A DNA stretch of 64,000 nt, from assembly GCA_963775245.1 (NCBI GenBank), contig CAVZID010000012.1, positions 124,001-188,000 of the forward strand, given 5' to 3'. Position numbers and translations under genes: made by a program. This stretch comes from CAVSWT01 sp963775245. GTDB lineage: Bacteria; Bacteroidota; Ignavibacteria; Ignavibacteriales; Ignavibacteriaceae. Shown here piece by piece: positions 1-7,196 of this stretch. The notes under the pieces are model-generated. The model had not been told where the DNA came from and ran no database searches. It worked only from the letters and a program-made list of their open reading frames with translations. The first letter of the stretch is position 1. The number at the start of each line of letters is the position of its first letter.

Positions 1-242
1 CTCCTACCGAACAAAATTACACGGTAGTTAAAGGCGATTATCTCTGGAAAATAGCTAAGAAAAAGGAATTTTACGGAAATGGTTTTGCTTGGCCGAATAT
101 TTATAAAGCAAACAAAGATAAAATTAAAAACCCGGATTTAATTTATCCTAAACAAGATTTTACTATTCCTAATTTAACAGAACAAGAAAAAGCTAAATAC
201 GAAAAACTAAGAACAAATTACAAACCAGCCCCGGTTCAATAA
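1..242 (+). CDS. LysM-domain protein, C-terminal fragment
   Basis: The window opens inside this gene; reading from base 3 gives 79 residues to a TAA at 240-242. The segment starts with YTVVKGDYLWKIAKKKEFYG, the usual opening of a LysM peptidoglycan-binding module, and continues through WPNIYKANKDKI and NPDLIYPKQ to a TIPNL end, which completes the module. A short charged tail follows. LysM modules bind N-acetylglucosamine polymers, so this is probably an envelope protein. The N-terminus and any catalytic or membrane part lie upstream of the window, so the full function cannot be assigned. An intrinsic terminator follows 40 bases downstream. Confidence 0.85.
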   Translation, partial: PTEQNYTVVKGDYLWKIAKKKEFYGNGFAWPNIYKANKDKIKNPDLIYPKQDFTIPNLTEQEKAKYEKLRTNYKPAPVQ

Positions 243-282
243 TGTGTTCTTAATTGCTCTAATGTTCGCTTTAATTTTTATG

Positions 283-321
283 AACCCTCATCATTTTATT
301 TTGGTGGGGGTTTCTTTATTT
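283..321 (+). terminator. Intrinsic terminator after the LysM gene
   Basis: AACCCTCATCA (283-293) can pair with TGGTGGGGGTT (302-312) using G-U pairs, around a short T-rich loop, and is followed by TTCTTTATTT. It sits between the LysM gene and PhoH on the same strand, so PhoH probably has its own transcription start or depends on read-through. Confidence 0.65.
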
Positions 322-335
322 AAAAAAGGAAATGA

Positions 336-1298
336 ATGACTGCTATTGAAAAAAGAGTTACTCTTGATAATGTTGACATGCTTAACCTGTTGGGAAGCAA
401 TGATAATAATTTAAAATTAATTGAAGATAGGTTTAATGCTTCGATTACAGTAAGAGGCGATAATGTAATTATGAAAGGTGTTCCCGAAGAAGTGGATACT
501 GTAGAAAAAGTATTTAAAGAGATGGTTTATGTTTTAAACACAAACGGCTCATTAAAAACTTCAGACGTTGAAACAATTTTAGATCTTTCAATTCAAGGGA
601 AAGAAATTGTTAGTGAAAAAGAAATTGATTCGATTATCCTTTATACAAAAAGTGATACAATAAGAGCAAAGACTTCAGGGCAGCAGCAGTATATTGAAAC
701 TGCATTAAAGAATGATATATGTTTTGCTATTGGGCCTGCCGGTACAGGTAAAACTTATCTCGCAGTTGCTTTGGCTGTATCAGCATTAAACAAGGGAATT
801 GTAAATAGAATAGTTTTAGCAAGGCCGGCAGTTGAAGCCGGTGAAAGCCTCGGATTTTTGCCGGGAGATTTTCGCGAAAAGATTGATCCATATCTTCGTC
901 CTTTATACGATGCTTTAGATGATATGATGCCTTCCGAAAAATTAAAAGGTTATATTGAAAAAAGAGTTGTTGAAATAGTACCGCTTGCATACATGCGCGG
1001 AAGGACTTTAAACAATGCTTATGTTATTTTAGATGAAGCACAAAACGCAACCGATACTCAAATGAAAATGTTTTTAACCAGACTCGGTGCAAACTCCAAG
1101 GCGATAATTACAGGCGATATTACTCAAATTGATTTACCTGCTAAAAGTGTGAGCGGGCTAGTTCAGGCAAGAGAAATTTTAAAGGGTATAACGGGAGTTG
1201 GTTTCGCTTACTTTGATAAATCAGATGTAGTGCGTCATAGGCTGGTAAAAGATATTATAGATGCGTATGAAAAATTTAGAAGCAATGAGGAGATGTAA
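336..1298 (+). CDS. PhoH family ATPase (PhoL/YbeZ type)
   Basis: A 320-residue protein of the usual length for the PhoL/YbeZ branch of PhoH ATPases. Residues 1-70 form the KH-like N-terminal region, followed by the PhoH P-loop domain: Walker A GPAGTGKT at 133-140, the family motif LARPAVEAGE at 161-170 and Walker B VILDEAQN at 230-237. Relatives are RNA-linked ATPases that in many bacteria sit beside the RNase YbeY and act in rRNA maturation; that role is inferred from the family, since ybeY is not adjacent here. AAAGGA lies 6 bases before the ATG. A decayed second copy of the last 54 codons lies at 2431-2600, beyond two minus-strand genes. Confidence 0.95.
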   Translation: MTAIEKRVTLDNVDMLNLLGSNDNNLKLIEDRFNASITVRGDNVIMKGVPEEVDTVEKVFKEMVYVLNTNGSLKTSDVETILDLSIQGKEIVSEKEIDSIILYTKSDTIRAKTSGQQQYIETALKNDICFAIGPAGTGKTYLAVALAVSALNKGIVNRIVLARPAVEAGESLGFLPGDFREKIDPYLRPLYDALDDMMPSEKLKGYIEKRVVEIVPLAYMRGRTLNNAYVILDEAQNATDTQMKMFLTRLGANSKAIITGDITQIDLPAKSVSGLVQAREILKGITGVGFAYFDKSDVVRHRLVKDIIDAYEKFRSNEEM

Positions 1299-1376
1299 TG
1301 GGCTCAATTAGTAATTCTTATGATTATCCTTTAATCCAGTAATTGTGCTCATATCTAGAATTTAGTTTTTTTATTC

Positions 1377-1811
1377 CTAAAGTAACTTAAACCTTATACG
1401 CAAAACGCCTTCGTTAAATCCGGTCGATATAATTTTAAACTCTCCTATTTCAGATGTATTCTTTACATGAATACCGCTGCATGGACAAGCATCATAATCA
1501 CCTATCTTAATTATTCTTATTTCGTCCCCGGCATCTTCTGGTAATCTTTCCAGGTAATAATGATTTGCAGCTTCATTTCTTAATAGAAATTCTTCTTTAA
1601 CTGTATGATTCTTTTGTATTTCAGAATTTACCTTATTTTCAATTTCTTCAATCTCTTTTGGGGAAAGATCTCTGTCAAAGTGATAATCACATTTGGATTT
1701 CTTCTTCTCGATATGATTGCTGAATGATCTTCCTCTATTAAACATTCTCACCATAGTTTGATTAAGAATATGTTCAGCGGAATGCATACAAGGATCGTAA
1801 TCTTTTGACAT
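1377..1811 (-). CDS. AlaX-like alanyl-tRNA editing domain protein
   Basis: A 144-residue stand-alone protein resembling the second additional domain (tRNA-SAD) of threonyl- and alanyl-tRNA synthetases. The four expected zinc ligands are visible: H10 and H14 in HSAEH, and C111 and H115 in CPCSGIH. Free-standing AlaX proteins hydrolyse mischarged Ser-tRNA(Ala) or Gly-tRNA(Ala) in the cytoplasm; the small size fits the short AlaX-S type. It lies 31 bases downstream of the nitroreductase gene on the same strand, so the two may be co-transcribed. The exact tRNA substrate cannot be read from the sequence. Confidence 0.85.
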   Translation of the reverse strand: MSKDYDPCMHSAEHILNQTMVRMFNRGRSFSNHIEKKKSKCDYHFDRDLSPKEIEEIENKVNSEIQKNHTVKEEFLLRNEAANHYYLERLPEDAGDEIRIIKIGDYDACPCSGIHVKNTSEIGEFKIISTGFNEGVLRIRFKLL

Positions 1812-1842
1812 AACTTAAATTTGTTTTATAATATTTTTTATA

Positions 1843-2352
1843 TTACCAACTATTATTGTGAATTCTTTCCGGTTTGAATCTTTCTTCCGTTGTTACTTCT
1901 TCACCCGGATAACCAATAGATAAAAGTGATATTGGAATTATATTTTCGGGTAGGTTAAAGAGATTAGTTAAACCTTTCATATTTTCTTCAACAGGATAAG
2001 CACTAATCCATACAGCACCCAACCCGAGATCGTGTATTGCTAATAATGCATTTTGTGTAGCAGCGGCGCAATTAAGGGCAATAAGTTCAATATTTTGTTC
2101 TAAGTTTTTATCACCGCATATAAGTATTGCCAGAGTTGTTTCTTTTAACATTTCAGCATGTGGGATTGCTTTTAAAATTTCATCAAGTAGTTCTCTTTTA
2201 TCAATAACTATATATTGCCATGGTTGGTTGTTGAATGCAGATGGGGCATACATGGCTGCTTTCAATATTTTATTAATTTGATCTTCGGAAATTTTTTTAT
2301 TTGTATATTTCCTAATGCTTCTTCTGGTAAGAATTGCTTTGAATGTTTCCAT
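1843..2352 (-). CDS. Nitroreductase family flavoprotein
   Basis: A 169-residue protein with the nitroreductase opening RRSIRKYT (10-17), the PSAFNNQPWQYIVI segment and the C-terminal PISLLSIGYPGE motif, which together mark the FMN-dependent nitroreductase fold. Members reduce nitro compounds, quinones or enones with NAD(P)H, or have specialised biosynthetic roles; the substrate is unknown here. The length is typical of the short members. It is the upstream partner of the AlaX-like gene. The pair lies between intact PhoH and the decayed PhoH tail, which suggests that both genes may have arrived together at this locus. Confidence 0.9.
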   Translation of the reverse strand: METFKAILTRRSIRKYTNKKISEDQINKILKAAMYAPSAFNNQPWQYIVIDKRELLDEILKAIPHAEMLKETTLAILICGDKNLEQNIELIALNCAAATQNALLAIHDLGLGAVWISAYPVEENMKGLTNLFNLPENIIPISLLSIGYPGEEVTTEERFKPERIHNNSW

Positions 2353-2430
2353 TGGTATTCCCTAATTTTTTCAAAAGTATACTAAATAAACTTAAGAAAT
2401 TTCTACAATAAATTAATGTTCATTTGCCAA

Positions 2431-2600
2431 TTTAACTGCCGGAGAATTATCTCAGACCTGGTATAGCATCTAGAAAAAAAATAAAAGATATTACTGGCTA
2501 TGGATTTGTATATTTTTATAATTGAGATATTGTTTGATATAGTGTTGTTCAAGATATAATTGATGCTTACGAAAAATTTAGCAGTAATGAGGAAATTTGA
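2431..2600 (+). pseudogene. Decayed copy of the PhoH C-terminus
   Basis: Frame-by-frame reading of 2490-2600 aligns without gaps to PhoH residues 285-320: 23 of 36 positions are identical, including the block DIIDAYEKF and the final SNEE, and it ends at a TGA where PhoH ends. Two in-frame TGA stops (2523-2525 and 2535-2537) break it. Weaker similarity with small gaps extends upstream to about 2431, opposite PhoH codon 267. It has no start, so it is a relic rather than a gene. It lies on the same strand as PhoH, 1.15 kb downstream, with two minus-strand genes between. Confidence 0.85.
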
Positions 2601-2618
2601 AAGTTAGTAAATTTACAT

Positions 2619-2698
2619 TGTCATTTCGAACGAGTCTTCGAGTGAGAAATCTTTAATATCAAATCAGTAAATGATTTCTTCCGCCGGTAGAAATGATG
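2619..2698. repeat. Palindromic intergenic element, TGTCA type
   Basis: The element begins TGTCATTTC (2619-2627) and ends GAAATGATG (2690-2698), a near-perfect terminal inverted repeat. It contains internal short inverted pairs, including ATTTCT/AGAAAT. The layout matches the element at 4099-4169. It lies just beyond the 3' end of mazG and may act as a terminator for that minus-strand gene. Elements of this kind are common in intergenic DNA of related bacteria, and no function is established here. Confidence 0.6.
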
Positions 2699-2724
2699 TG
2701 TGCCTAGTTGCAATCTGTTTGAAT

Positions 2725-3540
2725 TCAATTATTCAGAACCTTCTTGCTTTCATTCCAAAATTTATCCATCTCTTCCAAATTTGATTCGTTGATTTTTCTA
2801 CCGCTTTCCTGCACACGCTTTTGGACATAATTAAATCTATCAATAAACTTTTTATTTGTTTTGCGCAATGCATATTCGGGATTTACATTTAAGAATCTTG
2901 CATAATTAACTAAAGCAAAAAACACATCCCCAATTTCACTTTCCAGCTCTTCACTAAATTCATTTTTGCTTTTTTCCGAAGGAATCCCCTTGGGAGACTT
3001 TTGACTTTTGATTTCTTCAATCTCGTGCATCTCTTCTATTTCTTCAATAACTTTTTTCCAGACATCTTCTTTCCTCTCCCAATCAAAACCAACTTTTGCT
3101 GCTTTCTCTTGAAGCCTGTGTGCTCTTTGCAATGCAGGGAGATTTGTGGGGACGCCATCTAAAACGAACTCTCTGCCTTCCTGCATCTTAATTTCTTCCC
3201 AGTTCTTTTTAACTTCATGTGAATCGGTGACCTTTACATCTCCAAAAACGTGCGGGTGTCTTCGGATTAATTTTTCTTTAATTGCTTCAATTACTTCCTC
3301 TAATTTGAATTCATTTTTTTCTTCAGCCATAATTGAATGAAAGACAACGTGAAGTAAAACATCGCCCAATTCTTTTTTTAATTCTTGGTAATCTTTGTTG
3401 TCAATTGCTTCAACTACTTCATACGCCTCCTCTATAGTTGCGGATTTTATTGAATCGTTGGTTTGCTCTCTGTCCCACGGGCATTCAATTCTTAGCCTTT
3501 TTACAATATCAACTAATTCTTTAAAATTATTTTCAATCAT
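2725..3540 (-). CDS. mazG: Nucleoside triphosphate pyrophosphohydrolase MazG
   Basis: A 271-residue all-alpha NTP pyrophosphohydrolase, the length of full two-domain MazG. The first domain carries RLRIECPWDREQTNDS and the metal-binding EExxE (37-41) and ExxD (57-60) pairs in IEEAYEVVEAI and KELGDVLLHVVFH. A second MazG repeat near the C-terminus shows the equivalent SEELESEIGDVFFALVNYARF arrangement. The enzyme cleaves NTPs, including damaged ones, to NMP and pyrophosphate. AAAGGT precedes the ATG. The gene is transcribed divergently from ridA. A lysine- and serine-rich linker (about 178-194) separates the two domains. Confidence 0.95.
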   Translation of the reverse strand: MIENNFKELVDIVKRLRIECPWDREQTNDSIKSATIEEAYEVVEAIDNKDYQELKKELGDVLLHVVFHSIMAEEKNEFKLEEVIEAIKEKLIRRHPHVFGDVKVTDSHEVKKNWEEIKMQEGREFVLDGVPTNLPALQRAHRLQEKAAKVGFDWERKEDVWKKVIEEIEEMHEIEEIKSQKSPKGIPSEKSKNEFSEELESEIGDVFFALVNYARFLNVNPEYALRKTNKKFIDRFNYVQKRVQESGRKINESNLEEMDKFWNESKKVLNN

Positions 3541-3636
3541 TTTTTAATACCTTTATTTGTAAATTATAAAATGAAATTTTCATCGTTTGAAAAACAAAGA
3601 TAGCAAAATTGAAACTTGTTAAAAAAGGAGAATAAA

Positions 3637-4095
3637 ATGATTGAAGAAAAGATAAAAGAGCTTGGATTTGAATTGCCCGAAACTGCAAAACCTGTTGCGG
3701 CTTATATCCCCGCATTGATTTCAGGTGATTTGGTTTTTACAGCAGGACAAATTCCTTTCGTTAAAGGCGAGTTACAATATAAAGGAAAAGTTGGTGCTGA
3801 ATTATCATTGGAAGACGGGCAAAGAGCCGCAGAGATTTGTGCCTTAAATTGTCTTGCTGCTATAAAAGGAGTAATTGGTGACTTAAATAAAATAGAAAGA
3901 ATTGTGAAGCTAACTGTGTTTGTAAATAATATTGATGGTTACGGTGATCAGCCGAAAGTTGCGAACGGGGCTTCAGAATTAGTTGGACAAATTTTTGGTG
4001 AAATTGGAAAGCATGCTAGAAGCGCAGTTGGAGTTAATGGACTTCCTTTAAACGCCCCGGTAGAAATTGAAATGATTGTTAAAGTGAAGAAGTAA
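3637..4095 (+). CDS. RidA/YjgF-family reactive imine/enamine deaminase
   Basis: A 152-residue protein of the RidA superfamily. The fold's conserved segments are visible: GDLVFTAGQIPF near the N-terminus, RIVKLTVFVNN in the middle, and the signature HARSAVGVNGLPLNAPVEIE near the C-terminus, with the arginine that anchors the substrate carboxylate. The family hydrolyses 2-aminoacrylate-type intermediates released by PLP enzymes. The ATG at 3637 is chosen over an upstream TTG because AAAAGGAG lies just before it. The length (152 rather than about 128) puts it in the longer RidA subgroup with an N-terminal extension, whose role is less clear than that of archetypal RidA. Confidence 0.9.
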   Translation: MIEEKIKELGFELPETAKPVAAYIPALISGDLVFTAGQIPFVKGELQYKGKVGAELSLEDGQRAAEICALNCLAAIKGVIGDLNKIERIVKLTVFVNNIDGYGDQPKVANGASELVGQIFGEIGKHARSAVGVNGLPLNAPVEIEMIVKVKK

Positions 4096-4098
4096 AAA

Positions 4099-4169
4099 TG
4101 TCACCCCGAACTTGTTTCGGGGCCTTAACTGTAAATAGATTAAGATGCTGAAATAAATTCAGCATGACA
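4099..4169. terminator. Palindromic element between convergent genes, likely bidirectional terminator
   Basis: The terminal pair TGTCA (4099-4103) and TGACA (4165-4169) encloses two hairpins: CCCCGAA/TTCGGGG (4104-4110 and 4116-4122) and ATGCTGAA/TTCAGCAT (4145-4152 and 4158-4165), the second followed by T-rich sequence. It fills the short gap between convergent ridA and the dehydrogenase gene, so termination in both directions is plausible. It also belongs to the same palindromic repeat class as 2619-2698. Confidence 0.65.
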
Positions 4170-4176
4170 ACTTTTA

Positions 4177-5043
4177 TTATTGTTGCTCACTCACATATTT
4201 ATAAACCGCAGAAAAATCCAAATCACCAAGACCTTTATTCACCGCTTTTGAATAAACTTTACTTGCAGAATTTGTAACAGCTAAATTTATTTTAAATTCT
4301 TCTGCAGTTTTCAAATCAAGCTGTAAATCTTTTAGCATCCAGCGAAGAGGGAAGTCGGTTTCATAAGTATTTGTTTCCAGCTTGTTTCTTTTATATGAGA
4401 TAAACGGAGGTGTTGAAATCCCGCCAATCATTGAATCCAAAATTTTTTCTTTTGCAATTCCCAATTTTTGTCCAAGAGTAAATGCCTCCGAAAAAGCTGC
4501 CATGTTAACACCGAGCATTAAGTTAAAAATAATTTTTATTGAACTGCCCATTCCGGCTTTGCCCATATAATTAATCGCTTTACCCATAACTTTTAAAAGC
4601 GGCTCGACTTCTTTCAAATCTCCTTCATCTCCGCCGACATAAAAAGATAATTCTCCTTTTTGTGCAGGAGTTTTTGTGCCGGTTACAGGTGCATCCATAA
4701 ATCTTATTCCTTTTTCTTTTGCTTTATCATTCATCTCTTTTGAAAAGGAAGGATTAACAGTTGTACAGTCTACCCACAAAGAATTTTTCTTTAATGATGT
4801 TAAAAAACCATTTTCACCTAAAGCTGTTTCTCTAACAGCTATCGGATCTCCAAGCATTGTGAAAAATATGTCTGCATCTTTTGCTGCTTGTGCGGGAGTA
4901 TCTGCCCATTTAGCTCCGGCTTTAATTAACGCATCTGCTTTAGATTTTGTTCTGTTATATACTGTTAACTCATAACCATTCTTAATTAAATTCATAGCCA
5001 TGCTGTGTCCCATAATTCCTAAACCAACAAAACCTACTTTCAT
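4177..5043 (-). CDS. NAD(P)-dependent beta-hydroxyacid dehydrogenase (GLYR1/3-HIBADH family)
   Basis: A 288-residue two-domain dehydrogenase. The Rossmann fold starts at GFVGLGIMG (GxGxxG at 7-12), the substrate-binding signature is DAPVTGTKTPAQKGELS (118-133), and the catalytic lysine is K170 in GMGSSIK. The NRTKSK loop (30-35) after the second strand suggests NADPH preference. Relatives reduce glyoxylate or succinic semialdehyde, or oxidise 3-hydroxyisobutyrate; the sequence does not decide between them. The preceding AGGAG (minus strand, just 5' of the ATG) is a clear ribosome binding site. It has no obvious pathway partners nearby. Confidence 0.9.
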   Translation of the reverse strand: MKVGFVGLGIMGHSMAMNLIKNGYELTVYNRTKSKADALIKAGAKWADTPAQAAKDADIFFTMLGDPIAVRETALGENGFLTSLKKNSLWVDCTTVNPSFSKEMNDKAKEKGIRFMDAPVTGTKTPAQKGELSFYVGGDEGDLKEVEPLLKVMGKAINYMGKAGMGSSIKIIFNLMLGVNMAAFSEAFTLGQKLGIAKEKILDSMIGGISTPPFISYKRNKLETNTYETDFPLRWMLKDLQLDLKTAEEFKINLAVTNSASKVYSKAVNKGLGDLDFSAVYKYVSEQQ

Positions 5044-5129
5044 TTTTTCTCCTTTGTTTGGGTCATTATTTCAAGAATTGTTTTTATAAAAATAATTTAA
5101 TTGAGAAAGAATTGGAAGGTATTAACTCA

Positions 5130-5262
5130 CAATTGAGAAGAAGAAATCGCTTCAACCCAAAAGTTGTTATCCAAAAAACTTTATTAATATCAATTTCTGT
5201 TGATTTGCCGTAGTACGTTCTTGCACACTCGTATATTAAACTGTTTTTCTTTTATCATAATT
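5130..5262 (-). pseudogene. Decayed copy of the GNAT protein C-terminus
   Basis: Read on the minus strand, this stretch encodes a segment containing ECAR, YYGK, NKVF and ITTF that aligns to residues 258-284 of the intact GNAT protein at 5671-6534, with 16 of 27 positions identical and no gap. Upstream of that the match continues at DNA level with small indels and a stop, and no start codon is present. It lies directly 3' of the 100-residue unknown gene, on the same strand as the intact GNAT gene, so the unknown gene sits between the intact gene and the relic tail. Confidence 0.85.
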
Positions 5263-5264
5263 AA

Positions 5265-5567
5265 TTAAAGTAAAACAGGTTCTTGAATTTTATCTAAAAG
5301 TCGGCTTACATTCTCAGTTGCATTTTCCCATTCATCAAGAGGTACAAATCGTTTTGCATACAACCACCACGTACCATCTGTTGAAAGTAATTTGTTGCAC
5401 TTAAAACATGTAACATTAGTAAAAATTTTAATCCCAACATCAAAGACAACACTGCAATTACATTTCCAAATATTTTTAACTACATATATTTCTTGCTCTA
5501 TAAGCTTAACTCCACATACACTTGTAGTTCCTTTAATACATATTACTTTTTGTCCTACATAAAACAT
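5265..5567 (-). CDS. Hypothetical Cys-rich protein
   Basis: A 100-residue protein that I do not recognise. It begins FYVGQKVICIKG, which resembles short beta-barrel openings of phage- or plasmid-type small proteins. It contains CNC at 36-38 and CFKC at 54-57, a spacing that could bind zinc as a ribbon. The C-terminus (WWLYAKRFVPL then DEWENATENVSRLLDKI) ends in a likely helix. GGAGGAAAT precedes the ATG on the minus strand, a strong ribosome binding site, so it is probably expressed. It sits between the intact GNAT gene and the decayed GNAT tail, as if inserted with recombining DNA. Confidence 0.6.
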   Translation of the reverse strand: MFYVGQKVICIKGTTSVCGVKLIEQEIYVVKNIWKCNCSVVFDVGIKIFTNVTCFKCNKLLSTDGTWWLYAKRFVPLDEWENATENVSRLLDKIQEPVLL

Positions 5568-5612
5568 ATTTCCTCCACTGTAAACATTACCTAATATAAC
5601 AAGTACATTTTC

Positions 5613-5655
5613 AACTTAAATTAATTCAACACAATGCACAATAGAATTACTTATT
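5613..5655. repeat. Direct repeat copy A
   Basis: About 41 bases starting AACTTAAATTAATTCAA and containing ACAATAGAATT match 7027-7067 in the same orientation, with the first 17 bases identical. The two copies flank the GNAT and membrane-protein genes. They could be remnants of a duplication junction or a shared promoter-type sequence. Confidence 0.5.
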
Positions 5656-5670
5656 TCAATAATTCAAACT

Positions 5671-6534
5671 TCATCCCAATTCAAAAGTAGTTATCCCAAA
5701 AACTTTATCAATATTCATATCAGGTGGTTTTCCATAATACATTCTTGCACACTCAAAAACATAATTTGCATTATATCTCTTAATAATATTTACTGCGCCT
5801 TTATTTATAAAAGGTATATCAAGATACAATGGTTCGCCAACAACAGAGTTTAAGCAGGCTTTGTAAAGTTCTTCTGCAATTATTTCATTGTTAGCAAAAA
5901 GGGGACAAACTTTATAACCTTTATTGGCTTTTCTGACAATCGCAAATCCTTTTAGTTTGCCTTCTTCAATATATTTAAATGTTTTGTTTTCCGGCAGCTT
6001 TAACCATGGCTTTAAAAATTGCGGGCGTGAAAATCCAAAACATTGTTTATCGTAAGATAAGATTGAATCAAAATCATCATCAATAATTGGTGAAATATTT
6101 TTTCCAATCTTAAATTCTTCTCCGATTTTTTCGTAACGCTCATCTCTGAATAAAATTTCAAAACCGCCTTTTTTATAAAAGAGCTGCATGGCAATAACTC
6201 CATCCATTCCTATTGAAGCACCTTTGTTTAATCTTGAAAGGAGAGTGTCCCTTCTTTGATACCAAAGCTTTTTGCCTATTCCATGCGACCTATATTCAGG
6301 TTTAACAATAAAGAATCCCATAAAGCCAAACTCCTTATTGTATGAAACAATTGAACCTCCGCCAATCATATTACCGTCATAAAAATATCCATAAAATCCA
6401 TCAGGATCGGTTTGAAAATAAACATCTGCATCGTAAGGGCCCGGATTCCAGCCTTCTGTTTCAGCCCATTCCACTAAGGTTTTTACTTCATCCAGGTTTA
6501 ACTTTTGAAATTTTAATTCATCTATGTTAAACAT
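5671..6534 (-). CDS. Two-domain GNAT acetyltransferase
   Basis: A 287-residue protein. Residues 1-130 form a GNAT N-acetyltransferase domain with the acetyl-CoA loop YRSHGIGKKLW (81-91), preceded by GFFIVKPE. Residues 150-285 look like a second degenerate GNAT domain (Acetyltransf_18 type) that pairs with the first in this family. Such proteins acetylate small amines or unknown substrates in the cytoplasm; the substrate is not evident. It is followed on the same strand by the Cys-rich unknown gene, and a decayed copy of its last 30 codons lies at 5130-5262. Confidence 0.85.
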   Translation of the reverse strand: MFNIDELKFQKLNLDEVKTLVEWAETEGWNPGPYDADVYFQTDPDGFYGYFYDGNMIGGGSIVSYNKEFGFMGFFIVKPEYRSHGIGKKLWYQRRDTLLSRLNKGASIGMDGVIAMQLFYKKGGFEILFRDERYEKIGEEFKIGKNISPIIDDDFDSILSYDKQCFGFSRPQFLKPWLKLPENKTFKYIEEGKLKGFAIVRKANKGYKVCPLFANNEIIAEELYKACLNSVVGEPLYLDIPFINKGAVNIIKRYNANYVFECARMYYGKPPDMNIDKVFGITTFELG

Positions 6535-6594
6535 ATTTCAAACCATCATTCTTGTTGTTTATAATAAACTAAAAATATTATTTTGATTTTAGTT

Positions 6595-6939
6595 TCACAA
6601 CTGTTTGTTTCGATTTTCTGATTTGATGTATTTCCAATAAATTAGAAGCATAACTCCCCAGGAGATTATTTCCAACCAGATTGCCCATGGCTTCCAGCCG
6701 CCGGTTGTTTTATGCATTAGCCAATCTTCTGCAATATGTAAATTCCAGAATGGAACCAGGTAGAGATACCAGGCATTATGCGCCCAATGATAAAAATGAT
6801 TCCAATTATGCGGGTCAGATTGGAAGAGCCTTCCAATATCAGGAACCGCGCTTAAAACTACGGCTGTAATAATGAGCCATCGTTTTTTAGTCCACCAGGT
6901 TAATAAGTAAGCTTGAGCCATATGGTTTGGCGTTGTCAT
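6595..6939 (-). CDS. Small His/Trp-rich integral membrane protein, unknown
   Basis: A 114-residue protein with hydrophobic segments near 18-34, 55-67 and 88-104, plus histidines between them (HNWNHFYHWAH at 44-54, LHIAEDWLMH at 67-76). The pattern recalls small membrane-bound putative metal hydrolases of the DUF457/YdjM type, in which His and Asp residues face one side of the membrane, but I cannot confirm that family. It lies 60 bases upstream of the GNAT gene on the same strand and may be co-transcribed with it. No close functional assignment is possible. Confidence 0.6.
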   Translation of the reverse strand: MTTPNHMAQAYLLTWWTKKRWLIITAVVLSAVPDIGRLFQSDPHNWNHFYHWAHNAWYLYLVPFWNLHIAEDWLMHKTTGGWKPWAIWLEIISWGVMLLIYWKYIKSENRNKQL

Positions 6940-7026
6940 TTTAATCTTTTAATTAATCTATTAAACCCGTTACCATCTCATATTTTAATATTATTGATTA
7001 GTTGAGATATTACATCAATCATATTT

Positions 7027-7067
7027 AACTTAAATTAATTCAAACAGATGTACAATAGGATTTTATC
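7027..7067. repeat. Direct repeat copy B
   Basis: Partner of 5613-5655. It lies in the divergent region between the small membrane protein and the TetR gene, about 70 bases before the TetR promoter. Confidence 0.5.
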
Positions 7068-7129
7068 TTTAATTTAAATCACACTTTATCTCACTCCTAA
7101 AATATTTTACAAAAAATTAATACAAAATA

Positions 7130-7173
7130 TTTGACATCAAAAAAAAATATATTTATGTTTGAACGAACGGTCA
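7130..7173 (+). promoter_or_regulatory. Promoter and operator of the TetR-led envelope operon
   Basis: TTGACA (7131-7136) and TATGTT (7154-7159) are 17 bases apart. The same region also fits the Bacteroidota pattern, TTTG (7130-7133) and TATGTTTG (7154-7161). Immediately overlapping is TGAACGAACGGTCA (7160-7173), an imperfect palindrome (10 of 14 positions symmetric, TGAnCGnnCGnTCA) of the size bound by TetR regulators. This suggests that the regulator represses its own operon. It also shows that the in-frame TTG at 7131 is part of the -35 box and not a start codon. Confidence 0.7.
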
Positions 7174-7196
7174 ATCATAAAATAGAAGTTAAAAAT

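Noticed and set aside
727..990. Long minus-strand open frame inside PhoH, and similar frames elsewhere
   Set aside because: They lie wholly inside well-conserved genes, have no family features and follow the codon pattern of the opposite strand.
7131..7196. TTG at 7131 as the start of the TetR gene
   Set aside because: It is part of the -35 box of a good promoter, and the following stretch contains the -10 box and operator. The ATG at 7197 gives the normal TetR N-terminus.
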